Assembly: GCA_003247275.1 (NCBI GenBank)
Contig: QKAA01000067.1
Location: forward strand, 1-5,592
Reading direction: 5' to 3'
Length of the DNA stretch: 5,592 bases
DNA from: a bacterium
Lineage (GTDB): Bacteria; Patescibacteriota; Microgenomatia; UBA1400; RBG-16-45-19
Made by a program: the position numbers and the translations under genes. Position 1 is the stretch's first letter. Each line of letters begins with the position of its first letter. The notes under the pieces were generated by a model. The model was not told the origin of the DNA and searched no databases. It worked only from the letters and a program-made list of their open reading frames with translations. Below, piece by piece: positions 1-5,592 of this stretch.

Positions 1-1
1 C

Positions 2-115
2 ATTGAGACTGTTCCTGGCAAAAATAACCAAGTGGTGGAAGTTGTCAGTGATGGATATATGGTGGGAAAAAGTGTGATTCGAGCAGCAAAAGTTAAAGTT
101 GGCTCAGAAAGTTAA
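2..115 (+). CDS. grpE: GrpE nucleotide exchange factor, C-terminal fragment (5' end outside window)
   Basis: Only the last 37 codons and the TAA stop are present; the gene enters from the left edge. GrpE is the cytoplasmic exchange factor that opens DnaK to release ADP and substrate. The visible segment matches the GrpE C-terminal beta domain: an acidic/valine strand (QVVEVVSDGYMVGKSVIR) followed by the closing strand AAKVKVG, the usual 'GY-x(5,6)-hR-x-A-x-V-x-V' ending of the family. The dnaK start lies 33 nt downstream on the same strand, the standard grpE-dnaK arrangement, which supports the call. The coiled-coil N-terminal half cannot be seen. Identity is from a short fragment plus context, so confidence is good but not complete. 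Confidence 0.9.
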   Translation: METVPGKNNQVVEVVSDGYMVGKSVIRAAKVKVGSES

Positions 116-136
116 TAAAAAAATATATAAAAATAT

Positions 137-144
137 AAAGGAGG
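137..144 (+). promoter_or_regulatory. Strong Shine-Dalgarno site of dnaK
   Basis: AAAGGAGG lies 4 nt before the dnaK ATG at 149, inside a very A/T-rich 33-nt spacer after grpE. It is a near-perfect anti-SD complement and fixes the dnaK start. It shows that this genome uses Shine-Dalgarno initiation for at least some operon-internal genes, in contrast to dnaJ and the genes after it. Confidence 0.9.
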
Positions 145-148
145 ATTT

Positions 149-2074
149 ATGGGAAAGATAATCGGTATTGACCTTGGCACTACTAATTCAGCCGTAGCTG
201 TGTTGGAGGGCGGTCAACCAAAAGTGATACCAACAGCTGAGGGACGAAACACGATTCCTTCAATTGTGGAACCAGTTAAAAATTTAGTTGGTGACGTAGC
301 AAAACGTCAAATGATTCTTAACCCCAAAAATACGATTTACTCGGTCAAGCGGTTAATGGGTCAACGGATGAGTGATAAACAAGTCGAAGAAACAAAAAAA
401 CACGTCCCTTATGAGATTGTGGCTGGTAAAGATAAGACTGCCGCAGTTAAGGTTGACGGAAAAGTATATACACCTCAAGAGATTTCAGCAAAAATCTTAC
501 AAAAAGCAAAAGCTGATGCGGAGAGTTACTTGGGCGAAACGGTGGAAAAAGCCGTGATTACCGTACCGGCTTATTTTGATGACTCTCAACGACAAGCAAC
601 AAAACAGGCTGGAGAGATTGCTGGATTAACGGTGGAGCGGATTATAAATGAGCCAACCGCGGCAGCACTAGCTTATGGTTTAGACAAGAAATCAAATAAA
701 ACTATCGCTGTTTATGACCTGGGCGGAGGTACTTTTGACATCTCGATTTTGGAGATTGGCGATGGCGTGTTTGAAGTTAAATCCACAAATGGTGACACTT
801 TTTTGGGTGGAGATGATTTCGACGCCAAGATCATTACTTGGATTGTGGATGAATTCAAAAAAGAAAATGGTGTTGATTTATCTAAAGATGCTCAAGCACT
901 GCAGCGTATCCGAGATGCAGCTGAAAAGGCAAAAATTGAATTATCTTCGAGCACTGAAAGTGAAATTAATCAACCATTTATTAGTATGCGAGATGGTCAA
1001 CCGTTGCACTTAACCATGAAGTTGACTCGAGCAAAACTAGAAGAATTGGTTGATGATTTGGTGCAAAAAACTATTAAACCGGTGAAAGCGGCCTTAAAAG
1101 ACGCCAAACTTGAACCATCAAAAATTGATGAAGTCGTTCTGGTTGGTGGAATGACCCGGATGCCTAAAGTTCAACAAGTAGTTAAAGACTTCTTTGGCAA
1201 AGAACCACATAAAGGAGTTAATCCTGATGAAGTGGTAGCCATTGGGGCAGCCATTCAGGGTGGAGTGCTGATGGGTGATGTTAAAGATATTTTATTGTTG
1301 GACGTAACCCCATTAACCTTAGGTGTCGAAACTATGGGAGGCATTCGCACTCCAGTGATTGAGCGAAATACCACGGTACCAACAAGCAAATCTCAAGTGT
1401 TTTCTACCGCAGCTGATAATCAGCCTCAGGTGGAAATCCACATTCTTCAAGGTGAAAGAGAGATGGCTTCTGACAATAAATCATTAGGCCGATTTGTGTT
1501 GGACGGTATTGCTCCAGCCCCACGTGGGATTCCTCAAATTGAGGTGACTTTCAATATTAATGCTAACGGCATTTTAGAAGTCACAGCAAAGGATAAGGGT
1601 ACTGGGAAAGAACAACACATCAGCATTCAAAACGCCACTAATTTATCTGATGAAGAAGTGGAAAAGATGAAGAACGAGGCTGAGCAGCATGCTGAGGAAG
1701 ACAAGAAGAAAAAAGAGAAAGCTGAAACCTTTAATCGGGCACAACAAACCGTGTTTGAGCTAGATAAACAACTGAAAGAACATGGTGATAAGCTGGATAA
1801 AGCTGATAAGGAATCTCTTGAAGAGCAGGTCAAAAAACTGAAGGAATTGGCGGAGAAAGAAGATACCGACCCCGAGGTTTTGGCCAAAGCGATTGAAGAA
1901 ACACTAACAGCTTCCCAAAAGCTGGGTGAGGTTATTTACAAACAACAAGCTGCAGATCAAGAAGCTGCCTCTTCTTCAACTGAGGGAACATCAGGCGAAG
2001 AAAAGGATACGAAAGATAAAAAATCGAATGGCGACAAAAAAGACGCCGAAGAAGGAGAAGTTGTTGAAGAGTAA
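149..2074 (+). CDS. dnaK: Molecular chaperone DnaK (Hsp70)
   Basis: ATP-driven cytoplasmic Hsp70 of 641 aa, full length for the family (about 610-640 aa). The nucleotide-binding domain covers about residues 1-379. It has the phosphate-1 motif GIDLGTTNS (6-14), the Hsp70 signature [13 protein letters not shown] (190-202) and the adenosine-binding motif [14 protein letters not shown] (329-342). The subdomain insert after the RLMGQR segment is present, as in the long-type DnaK of Gram-negative bacteria. The interdomain linker is DILLLD (380-385). The beta-sandwich substrate-binding domain follows to about 497, then the helical lid from [10 protein letters not shown] (498) to about 600. The last 40 residues are a charged, low-complexity tail ending EEGEVVEE. 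The start is fixed by a strong Shine-Dalgarno. It lies 33 nt after grpE, and its 3' end overlaps the next gene in another frame. No CIRCE (HrcA) operator is visible in the window; any heat-shock operator would lie upstream of the operon. Confidence 0.99.
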   Translation: MGKIIGIDLGTTNSAVAVLEGGQPKVIPTAEGRNTIPSIVEPVKNLVGDVAKRQMILNPKNTIYSVKRLMGQRMSDKQVEETKKHVPYEIVAGKDKTAAVKVDGKVYTPQEISAKILQKAKADAESYLGETVEKAVITVPAYFDDSQRQATKQAGEIAGLTVERIINEPTAAALAYGLDKKSNKTIAVYDLGGGTFDISILEIGDGVFEVKSTNGDTFLGGDDFDAKIITWIVDEFKKENGVDLSKDAQALQRIRDAAEKAKIELSSSTESEINQPFISMRDGQPLHLTMKLTRAKLEELVDDLVQKTIKPVKAALKDAKLEPSKIDEVVLVGGMTRMPKVQQVVKDFFGKEPHKGVNPDEVVAIGAAIQGGVLMGDVKDILLLDVTPLTLGVETMGGIRTPVIERNTTVPTSKSQVFSTAADNQPQVEIHILQGEREMASDNKSLGRFVLDGIAPAPRGIPQIEVTFNINANGILEVTAKDKGTGKEQHISIQNATNLSDEEVEKMKNEAEQHAEEDKKKKEKAETFNRAQQTVFELDKQLKEHGDKLDKADKESLEEQVKKLKELAEKEDTDPEVLAKAIEETLTASQKLGEVIYKQQAADQEAASSSTEGTSGEEKDTKDKKSNGDKKDAEEGEVVEE

Positions 2075-2516
2075 ACCTGAAGCCTCAACTGTACCACTGA
2101 CAATTAACTTGTTTGTGGCGTGTGAATTAGCTCAGGTCACTCGAGACGGGAAAGTTTCCTTAAATGGAATCTTTTCCCGTCTGACTGCCTCTTCTGCTCC
2201 GGTTAATATTTCGAGATTCTTTTTGGTGGCGATGGTTCAGGGTCAACCAATGAGTCAACATCAGGTGAGCTTTAGGATTATTGGTCCAACTCAAAAAGAT
2301 TCGATTCGACAATTAAACACCAAAGTTAACTTGGGGATGGACGGCAAAGCCAACATTTTTAATGAGTTGACTAATACTCGGCTTGAAGAGTTTGGTAATT
2401 ACCAAATTGCAATCATTATTGATAATACAAAGGAATCTCGGTTACAATTTGATCTTGTTCAAGTTGGAGCTCCTCATCGAGATTTGCGGAAACGCACTAC
2501 TTCTCTTCCAAATTAA
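2028..2516 (+). CDS. DUF6941-like conserved protein of unknown function, between dnaK and dnaJ
   Basis: A soluble protein of 162 aa from the ATG at 2028, or 150 aa from a TTG at 2064, with no signal peptide or membrane segment. The core begins [20 protein letters not shown] and continues as alternating hydrophobic strands, with a G-x(4)-L segment (NGIFSRL), a strand [11 protein letters not shown] and a late strand [10 protein letters not shown]. This pattern resembles DUF6941, a small beta-sandwich-like family of unknown role. I recognise it by pattern, not by a search. The N-terminus before the core is lysine-rich and overlaps the dnaK 3' end in another frame. The ATG at 2028 has no Shine-Dalgarno (overlap 47 nt). 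The TTG at 2064 has AAGGAG 6 nt upstream (overlap 11 nt) and is a serious alternative. dnaJ starts 14 nt after its stop, so co-transcription with the chaperones is likely; a function in folding is only guilt by association. Confidence 0.75.
   Translation: MATKKTPKKEKLLKSKPEASTVPLTINLFVACELAQVTRDGKVSLNGIFSRLTASSAPVNISRFFLVAMVQGQPMSQHQVSFRIIGPTQKDSIRQLNTKVNLGMDGKANIFNELTNTRLEEFGNYQIAIIIDNTKESRLQFDLVQVGAPHRDLRKRTTSLPN
2052..2057 (+). promoter_or_regulatory. Possible Shine-Dalgarno favouring a TTG start at 2064
   Basis: AAGGAG lies within the dnaK 3' end, 6 nt before TTG 2064-2066, which is in frame with the DUF6941-like gene. If used, the protein starts MKSKPEAST and overlaps dnaK by only 11 nt, a layout typical of translational coupling. 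The caveat is that this purine run also encodes the acidic tail of DnaK (EGE) and may be fortuitous. Confidence 0.45.
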
Positions 2517-2518
2517 TT

Positions 2519-2530
2519 TAAAATACGTCT
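2519..2530 (+). promoter_or_regulatory. Candidate -10 element for a leaderless dnaJ transcript
   Basis: TAAAAT (2519-2524) is followed by exactly 6 nt and then the dnaJ ATG at 2531. There is no Shine-Dalgarno in the 14-nt gap after the previous stop. No extended -10 TG and no convincing -35 are visible, so alone this is weak in A/T-rich DNA. It gains weight because the next two genes show the same TAnnnT-6 nt-ATG geometry. Confidence 0.35.
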
Positions 2531-3403
2531 ATGGTGACTAACAGAGATTACTACGAAATATTAGGTTTGAAAAAAAGTGCCTCAGATGCTGAGATTAAGT
2601 CGGCATATCGAAAAAAGGCATTAGAGTTTCATCCGGATAGAAATAAAGATAAAGATGCTGAGCAGAAATTTAAAGAAGTTAACGAGGCATATGAAATCCT
2701 AAAAGATCCACAAAAACGGCAAACGTATGATCAATTCGGGCATTCAGCTTTTGATCCACGTTCTGGTTTTGGTGGAGGTGCTGGTGGATTTTCTCAACAA
2801 GGTCCATTTACGTGGAGTTATCGCTCTAGTGGTGGTGGACAAAATCCATTTGCTGGATTTGGTGGTGACTTTTCTGATCCATTTGATATTTTTGAACAAT
2901 TTTTTGGTGGAGCTTCACCGTTTGGCGGCAGACGCGCACCAGCTAAGCCACACTATTCGCTGCGAGTGACCTTTATGGAGGCGGCAAAAGGAATCGAAAA
3001 AACTATTGTTCATCAAGGAAAAGAACACACAATTAAAATTCCAGCTGGAGCTGACGATGGAACCAGAATTCGTTATCCCGATTTTGATATATCCATTGAT
3101 GTAACAGCAGATAAAATCTTTAAGCGTGACGGATATGATGTGTTTGTAGATCAACCTTTACGACTAACTACGGCGATTTTGGGAGGAGAAATTAGTGTGC
3201 CCACAATCGACGGAGACATTAAGATTAAAATTCGACCAGGAACGCAACCTAGTACTATGGTTAGACTTAAGGGTAAGGGGATTTCTCATTTGAGAGGAAA
3301 TGGAAAAGGTGATGAATATGTGCGGTTGGTGGTAACTGTTCCAGAGCAACTGAATCGACAACAAAAAGAGATGATACAAAAGTTGGATATGTCTCTTAGT
3401 TAG
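2531..3403 (+). CDS. dnaJ: DnaJ-type co-chaperone, class B (no zinc finger)
   Basis: A J-domain protein of 290 aa that would stimulate DnaK ATP hydrolysis and deliver substrates. The J domain spans residues about 5-70 (RDYYEILGL start, catalytic HPD at 34-36, helix IV ending YDQFG). A Gly/Phe-rich region runs from about 76 to 134 and contains the DPFDIFEQFFGG helix motif (116-127) found in class B J proteins. Two C-terminal beta domains follow (about 140-285), with the hallmarks GTRIR, FKRDGYDVFVD, ALGGE-like AILGGEISVPT, IRPGTQP and LKGKGI. There are no cysteines at all, so the four CxxCxGxG zinc repeats of classical DnaJ are absent. The protein is class B/CbpA-like although it sits in the dnaK operon. 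It is shorter than class A DnaJ (about 375 aa) because of the missing zinc region and a short first C-terminal domain. It starts 14 nt after the DUF6941-like gene, without a Shine-Dalgarno. Confidence 0.95.
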   Translation: MVTNRDYYEILGLKKSASDAEIKSAYRKKALEFHPDRNKDKDAEQKFKEVNEAYEILKDPQKRQTYDQFGHSAFDPRSGFGGGAGGFSQQGPFTWSYRSSGGGQNPFAGFGGDFSDPFDIFEQFFGGASPFGGRRAPAKPHYSLRVTFMEAAKGIEKTIVHQGKEHTIKIPAGADDGTRIRYPDFDISIDVTADKIFKRDGYDVFVDQPLRLTTAILGGEISVPTIDGDIKIKIRPGTQPSTMVRLKGKGISHLRGNGKGDEYVRLVVTVPEQLNRQQKEMIQKLDMSLS

Positions 3404-3426
3404 TTGATGTTAGCTCGAACTTGAGA

Positions 3427-3441
3427 TGTTATAATTTTCAA
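3427..3441 (+). promoter_or_regulatory. Extended -10 promoter placed for a leaderless transcript of the PH-domain gene
   Basis: TGTTATAAT (3427-3435) is a perfect consensus TATAAT with the extended -10 TGn. It is followed by 6 nt (TTTCAA) and ATG 3442. Transcription starting about 7 nt after the hexamer would begin at the A of the ATG, giving a leaderless mRNA. No Shine-Dalgarno precedes the ATG. TTGATG at 3404-3409 is the best -35-like match, but its 20-bp spacer is too long; an extended -10 can work without one. Confidence 0.6.
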
Positions 3442-3921
3442 ATGAATGAAAAAGAAAATAGGGTTATAAAGGTTTCATCAATTTATTTGATGTTGAAATT
3501 AGTTTTTCGGTTAACTGTTTTTTTCGCATTGTATATGCCTAGTCTTTTTTTCTTTCTCAATGCTTACCCATCAATGACGTTTGGTTTTTTGTGGGCTGGC
3601 TTTTTCCCGTTATTAGTTTGTTTACCGTTCGTTATTTCTGATCTTCTCCATTGGAAAAAGTCTGGAGTTTTTATTACTGATAAAGGAGATCATATCGTTA
3701 GGGTGGGCGGATTGCGTATGACTCAATATACGTTATTGAATGGAGTTATTATTGCTAATCAAGTTAATCGTGGAATGTTGGACCAAATATTTGGTATGGC
3801 AACAATAAAAACTGGTATTGTTGGTGATCGCTCATTAAGTGGAGTTCTGTATTCTGATATTGATTCTTATAATGATTTAATGCGCGATAAAACAACGCAT
3901 CAAGTAGTCTCGATTTTATAA
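3442..3921 (+). CDS. Two-pass membrane protein with a bacterial PH (bPH2/YdbS-like) domain
   Basis: A 159-aa protein. After a short polar N-terminus there are two hydrophobic segments, about residues 14-39 (LMLKLVFRLTVFFALYM and on) and 46-68 (FGFLWAGFFPLLVCLPFVI), separated by a short turn. A cytoplasm-facing C-terminal domain of about 85 residues follows. Its pattern (VFITDKGDHIVRVGGLRMTQYTLL, then IANQVNRGMLDQIFGMATIKTG) matches bacterial PH domain 2, in which a strand repeat is followed by 'v.q...ldrlfGla.i.i.tg'. The family is known from membrane proteins such as B. subtilis YdbS/YdbT; its biochemical role is poorly defined, so none is assigned here. ATG 3442 is chosen over an in-frame TTG at 3421 because the latter lies across the TATAAT element and has no ribosome site. 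It lies 38 nt after dnaJ and 45 nt before the first fem gene. Confidence 0.8.
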   Translation: MNEKENRVIKVSSIYLMLKLVFRLTVFFALYMPSLFFFLNAYPSMTFGFLWAGFFPLLVCLPFVISDLLHWKKSGVFITDKGDHIVRVGGLRMTQYTLLNGVIIANQVNRGMLDQIFGMATIKTGIVGDRSLSGVLYSDIDSYNDLMRDKTTHQVVSIL

Positions 3922-3931
3922 TAGGGGACAA

Positions 3932-3966
3932 TTGTTTCATCTCGTTAACCTTGGTACCATGACATC
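3932..3966 (+). promoter_or_regulatory. Candidate promoter of the fem genes, positioned for a leaderless start
   Basis: A -35-like TTGTTT (3932-3937), a 17-bp spacer, then TGG-TACCAT (3952-3960, extended -10 TGn plus TAnnAT). Six nucleotides follow, then ATG 3967. The spacing repeats that seen before the PH gene and dnaJ. No Shine-Dalgarno is present. The -10 departs from consensus at two positions (CC), which lowers confidence. A second TATAAT at 3917-3922, overlapping the previous stop codon, is a competing -10 that would give a leader of about 38 nt. Confidence 0.5.
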
Positions 3967-4998
3967 ATGATTTATCGTATTCCGCGCAATGATGAACAAA
4001 ATTTGTATGAGAGGTTGACCCATCACCCACTTCAGTCTTGGGCGTGGGGAGATTTTCGCGAAGATACTGGGGTGGAAACGAGACGGTTAATTGGCTTTGA
4101 TGGTTCAGAGCCTGTGGGACAGATTGAAGTCACTTTTCATGCAGTGCCACATACTCCCTACACGATTGGGTATTATCCAAAAGGGGTGTGGCCAGATGAT
4201 TTGCAGTTAGCTGCACTTAAGGATTTGGGTCAAAGAGAGAAAGCTCTGTTTATTAAATTGGAGCCTGACGTTTCAACACCACCAAAAAATAAAGCTGATA
4301 TTGAGGGTTTACGTTCAATTTTGGTTGATGCGGGATGCTTCCTTGGTAGACCTCTATTTACTAAATACTCGTTTTTGCTGGATCTTACTCAAAGTGAAGA
4401 TGAACTCTTGGCTAAAATGAAATCAAAAACGCGCTACAACATTCGTTTGGCAGAAAAGCGTGGCGTTGAGGTAGTTGAGGATAATTCTGATGAGGCTTTT
4501 GAAGCGTATCTCTCCTTACTTTCTGAAACAACTCATCGGCAAAAATTTTATGCTCACGGAGAAAAGTATCACCGTAAAATGTGGAAGCATATGCGAGCTG
4601 CTGGTATTGCACGGCTATTAAAAGCGACTTATCAAGGAAAAGTTTTAACTGCTTGGGTTTTGTTTTACTATAAAAATCGTTTGTATTATCCCTATGGAGC
4701 TTCAAGTCGAGAATTTCGCGAGGTGATGGCCTCAAACTTAGTTATGTGGAAAGCGATGCAGCTTGGGAAATCATTGGGAGCAACAACGTTTGATTTATGG
4801 GGTGCATTGGGGCCAGACCCCGATCCTAAAGATCCTTGGTATGGTTTTCATAATTTTAAGCTGGGTTACGGGGGTGATTTAGCTGAGTTTGTGGGCTCCT
4901 ATGATTTAGTAATCCAACCCCAACTTTATTCCCTTTATCGAACGGCTGATATTTGGCGATGGAGATGGTTAAAATTACGATCTCATTTGTCATTTTGA
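3967..4998 (+). CDS. FemAB/FemX-family peptidoglycan bridge aminoacyltransferase
   Basis: A 343-aa protein of the Fem family, whose members use aminoacyl-tRNA to add amino acids to the third-position diamino acid of the lipid II stem peptide at the inner face of the membrane. The family has two GNAT-like subdomains, and the usual landmarks are visible. These are an N-terminal LQSWAWGDFREDTG (about 22-35); the conserved basic helix MKSKTRYNIRLAEKRG (151-166); an acceptor-domain strand AWVLFYYKNRLYYPYGASS; and the C-terminal signature FDLWGALGPDPDPKDPWYGF followed by HNFKLGYGG (295-303) and the closing YDLVIQPQLYSLY. No helical coiled-coil arm like that of S. aureus FemA is evident. Length fits compact family members. 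The ATG at 3967 leaves a complete N-terminus. The next, paralogous gene begins 1 nt after the TGA stop. Which amino acid is transferred cannot be read from the sequence. Confidence 0.9.
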   Translation: MIYRIPRNDEQNLYERLTHHPLQSWAWGDFREDTGVETRRLIGFDGSEPVGQIEVTFHAVPHTPYTIGYYPKGVWPDDLQLAALKDLGQREKALFIKLEPDVSTPPKNKADIEGLRSILVDAGCFLGRPLFTKYSFLLDLTQSEDELLAKMKSKTRYNIRLAEKRGVEVVEDNSDEAFEAYLSLLSETTHRQKFYAHGEKYHRKMWKHMRAAGIARLLKATYQGKVLTAWVLFYYKNRLYYPYGASSREFREVMASNLVMWKAMQLGKSLGATTFDLWGALGPDPDPKDPWYGFHNFKLGYGGDLAEFVGSYDLVIQPQLYSLYRTADIWRWRWLKLRSHLSF

Positions 4999-4999
4999 T

Positions 5000-5592
5000 A
5001 TGGATTTTCATCAGACTGAGGCTCATGCGCAATATCTTGAATCGATAGGCTGGCGCGTTATTCCCCATACTTATGAAAATACTAAGACGTTTTATTTTGT
5101 ACGTCAGATTCCCCTTTTGCCAATAGCTTTTTTGAAGATACAAAGAATATCTTCTAACTTAATTGATTGGAAGTTTGTGGCGGAATTAGAAAAAAAATAT
5201 CATATTTATAAAACGGTGATTGAAACTGATCACTACGATGGTAGCTCTGACATTTGCGATGAGTTAATTGTGTCTCATGGTTATTTTCCGGGCAATGATT
5301 TTATGTTAACAACCAAAACACGAATTATTGATATACAAAAATCTCAAAAAGAACTGATGGCCGAGTTTAAACCAAAGACTCGGTATAACGTTCGCAAAGC
5401 AGAAAAATTGTGGAAAGTATCAATTAAACCACTTGATGAGGTGACGAAAAACGCGTCACTGATGGAGGAGTATTACGCTTTACTGAGGGCAAATGCAAAA
5501 AGAATATCTTCTAACTTAATTGATTGGAAGTTTGTGGCGGAATTAGAAAAAAAATATCATATTTATAAAACGGTGATTGAAACTGATCACTA
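5000..5592 (+). CDS. Second FemAB-family aminoacyltransferase, 3'-truncated by the window edge; last part suspect
   Basis: An open frame of 197 codons plus two bases with no stop before the edge. It starts at ATG 5000, 1 nt after the previous stop and without a Shine-Dalgarno, so it is probably translationally coupled. The N-terminus FHQTEAHAQYLESIGW is typical of Fem proteins. It is followed by a strand region (LPIAFLKIQRI), GYFPGNDFMLTTKT, and the basic motif MAEFKPKTRYNVRKAEK (120-136), which parallels the SKTRYNIRLAEK of the upstream paralogue. After MEEYYALLRANAKR (about 155-168), family members continue into the GNAT-core segment. Here the frame instead repeats residues 49-78 exactly as residues 168-197. 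The first copy fits the family order and the second does not, so the true continuation is probably missing. A second Fem enzyme next to the first suggests sequential addition of bridge residues. Confidence 0.82.
   Translation, partial: MDFHQTEAHAQYLESIGWRVIPHTYENTKTFYFVRQIPLLPIAFLKIQRISSNLIDWKFVAELEKKYHIYKTVIETDHYDGSSDICDELIVSHGYFPGNDFMLTTKTRIIDIQKSQKELMAEFKPKTRYNVRKAEKLWKVSIKPLDEVTKNASLMEEYYALLRANAKRISSNLIDWKFVAELEKKYHIYKTVIETDH
5142..5235 (+). repeat. 94-bp exact direct repeat, copy 1 (native position in the second fem gene)
   Basis: From aaagaatatc to gatcacta, identical base for base to 5499-5592. It encodes residues 49-78 of the second Fem protein, in the context expected for the family (strand after LKIQ, continuing to DHYDGSSD). 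The offset between copies is 357 nt, exactly 119 codons. The base before the repeat differs (C here, A in copy 2). Confidence 0.97.
5499..5592 (+). repeat. 94-bp exact direct repeat, copy 2, ending at the window edge
   Basis: An exact copy of 5142-5235 that stops precisely at the end of the sequence. It is joined after ANAK of the second Fem protein in a context that does not fit the family. An exact repeat of roughly k-mer length at a contig end is the usual footprint of an assembly-graph loop. A genuine 357-bp in-frame tandem duplication would give the same picture. The junction has short A-rich microhomology (caaaga versus caaaaaga). Confidence 0.97.

Noticed and set aside
98..136. Possible promoter upstream of dnaK (TTGGCT with A/T-rich TATA-like runs)
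   Set aside because: Candidate -10 hexamers lie at 19-21 bp from the -35-like element, and the tract is simply A/T-rich; grpE-dnaK read-through is sufficient.
1..148. CIRCE (HrcA) operator or heat-shock control element
   Set aside because: I looked for the TTAGCACTC-N9-GAGTGCTAA inverted repeat before dnaK and before dnaJ and found none; if present it would be upstream of the operon, outside the window.
1627..1887. 86-codon open frame on the minus strand, rich in Ser, Phe and Cys
   Set aside because: It is the antisense of the Lys/Glu-rich helical lid of dnaK; the composition is an artefact of that coding, and it has no ribosome site or recognisable domain.
3922..3966. Intrinsic terminator or hairpin between the PH gene and the first fem gene
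   Set aside because: Only short palindromes (GTTAAC, GGTACC) occur and there is no stem followed by a T run; the gap is better explained as a promoter.
4412..4735. 107-codon minus-strand open frame
   Set aside because: It is fully antisense to the conserved core of the first fem gene, has no domain pattern, and would require opposing transcription in a one-strand block.
4856..5143. 95-codon minus-strand open frame across the fem-fem junction
   Set aside because: It is antisense to two well-supported Fem coding regions and has no motif or start signal.
5142..5592. CRISPR array, transposon end or attachment site as explanation of the 94-bp repeat
   Set aside because: There are only two copies, the repeat is entirely coding and in frame, has no inverted ends or target-site duplication, and one copy stops at the window edge.

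Overview
The window is a tightly packed, one-strand (+) stretch of an A+T-leaning bacterial genome. It carries a protein-folding operon followed by an envelope gene group. The order is: the 3' end of grpE, complete dnaK, a small DUF6941-like gene whose start overlaps dnaK, a zinc-finger-less dnaJ, a two-pass membrane protein with a bacterial PH (bPH2-type) domain, a complete FemAB/FemX-like peptidoglycan-bridge aminoacyltransferase, and a second FemAB-like gene that runs off the right edge. There is no gene-free stretch above 300 bases; the largest gap is 45 nt.

Organism: the compact gene style, the cysteine-free class B DnaJ inside the dnaK operon, the DUF6941 gene between dnaK and dnaJ, and the tandem Fem-type transferases suggest a Candidate Phyla Radiation (Patescibacteria) genome, probably a metagenomic contig. 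This is inference from resemblance, not from a marker gene. No reading frame needs a reassigned UGA, and TGA ends one of the fem genes. That argues against the UGA-glycine lineages (Gracilibacteria and Absconditabacteria).

How the genes work together: GrpE (nucleotide exchange factor), DnaK (Hsp70) and DnaJ (J-domain co-chaperone) form the classical Hsp70 cycle. The DUF6941 gene rides in the same operon with no known function. The downstream genes act at the envelope: a membrane-anchored PH-like protein, and two paralogous Fem transferases expected to add amino acids to the lipid II stem peptide.

Two observations deserve most attention. First, three genes without a Shine-Dalgarno sequence (dnaJ, the PH gene, the first fem gene) each have a TAnnnT hexamer exactly 6 nt before the ATG, two of them with an extended -10 TGn. 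This is the layout expected for leaderless mRNAs, whereas dnaK has a strong Shine-Dalgarno. Second, the last 94 bases of the window are an exact copy of bases 5142-5235, in frame inside the second fem gene. This is most likely a contig-end assembly artefact and otherwise an intragenic tandem duplication, so residues after about 167 of that gene should not be trusted. I found no convincing novel defence system, mobile element, CRISPR array or RNA gene.
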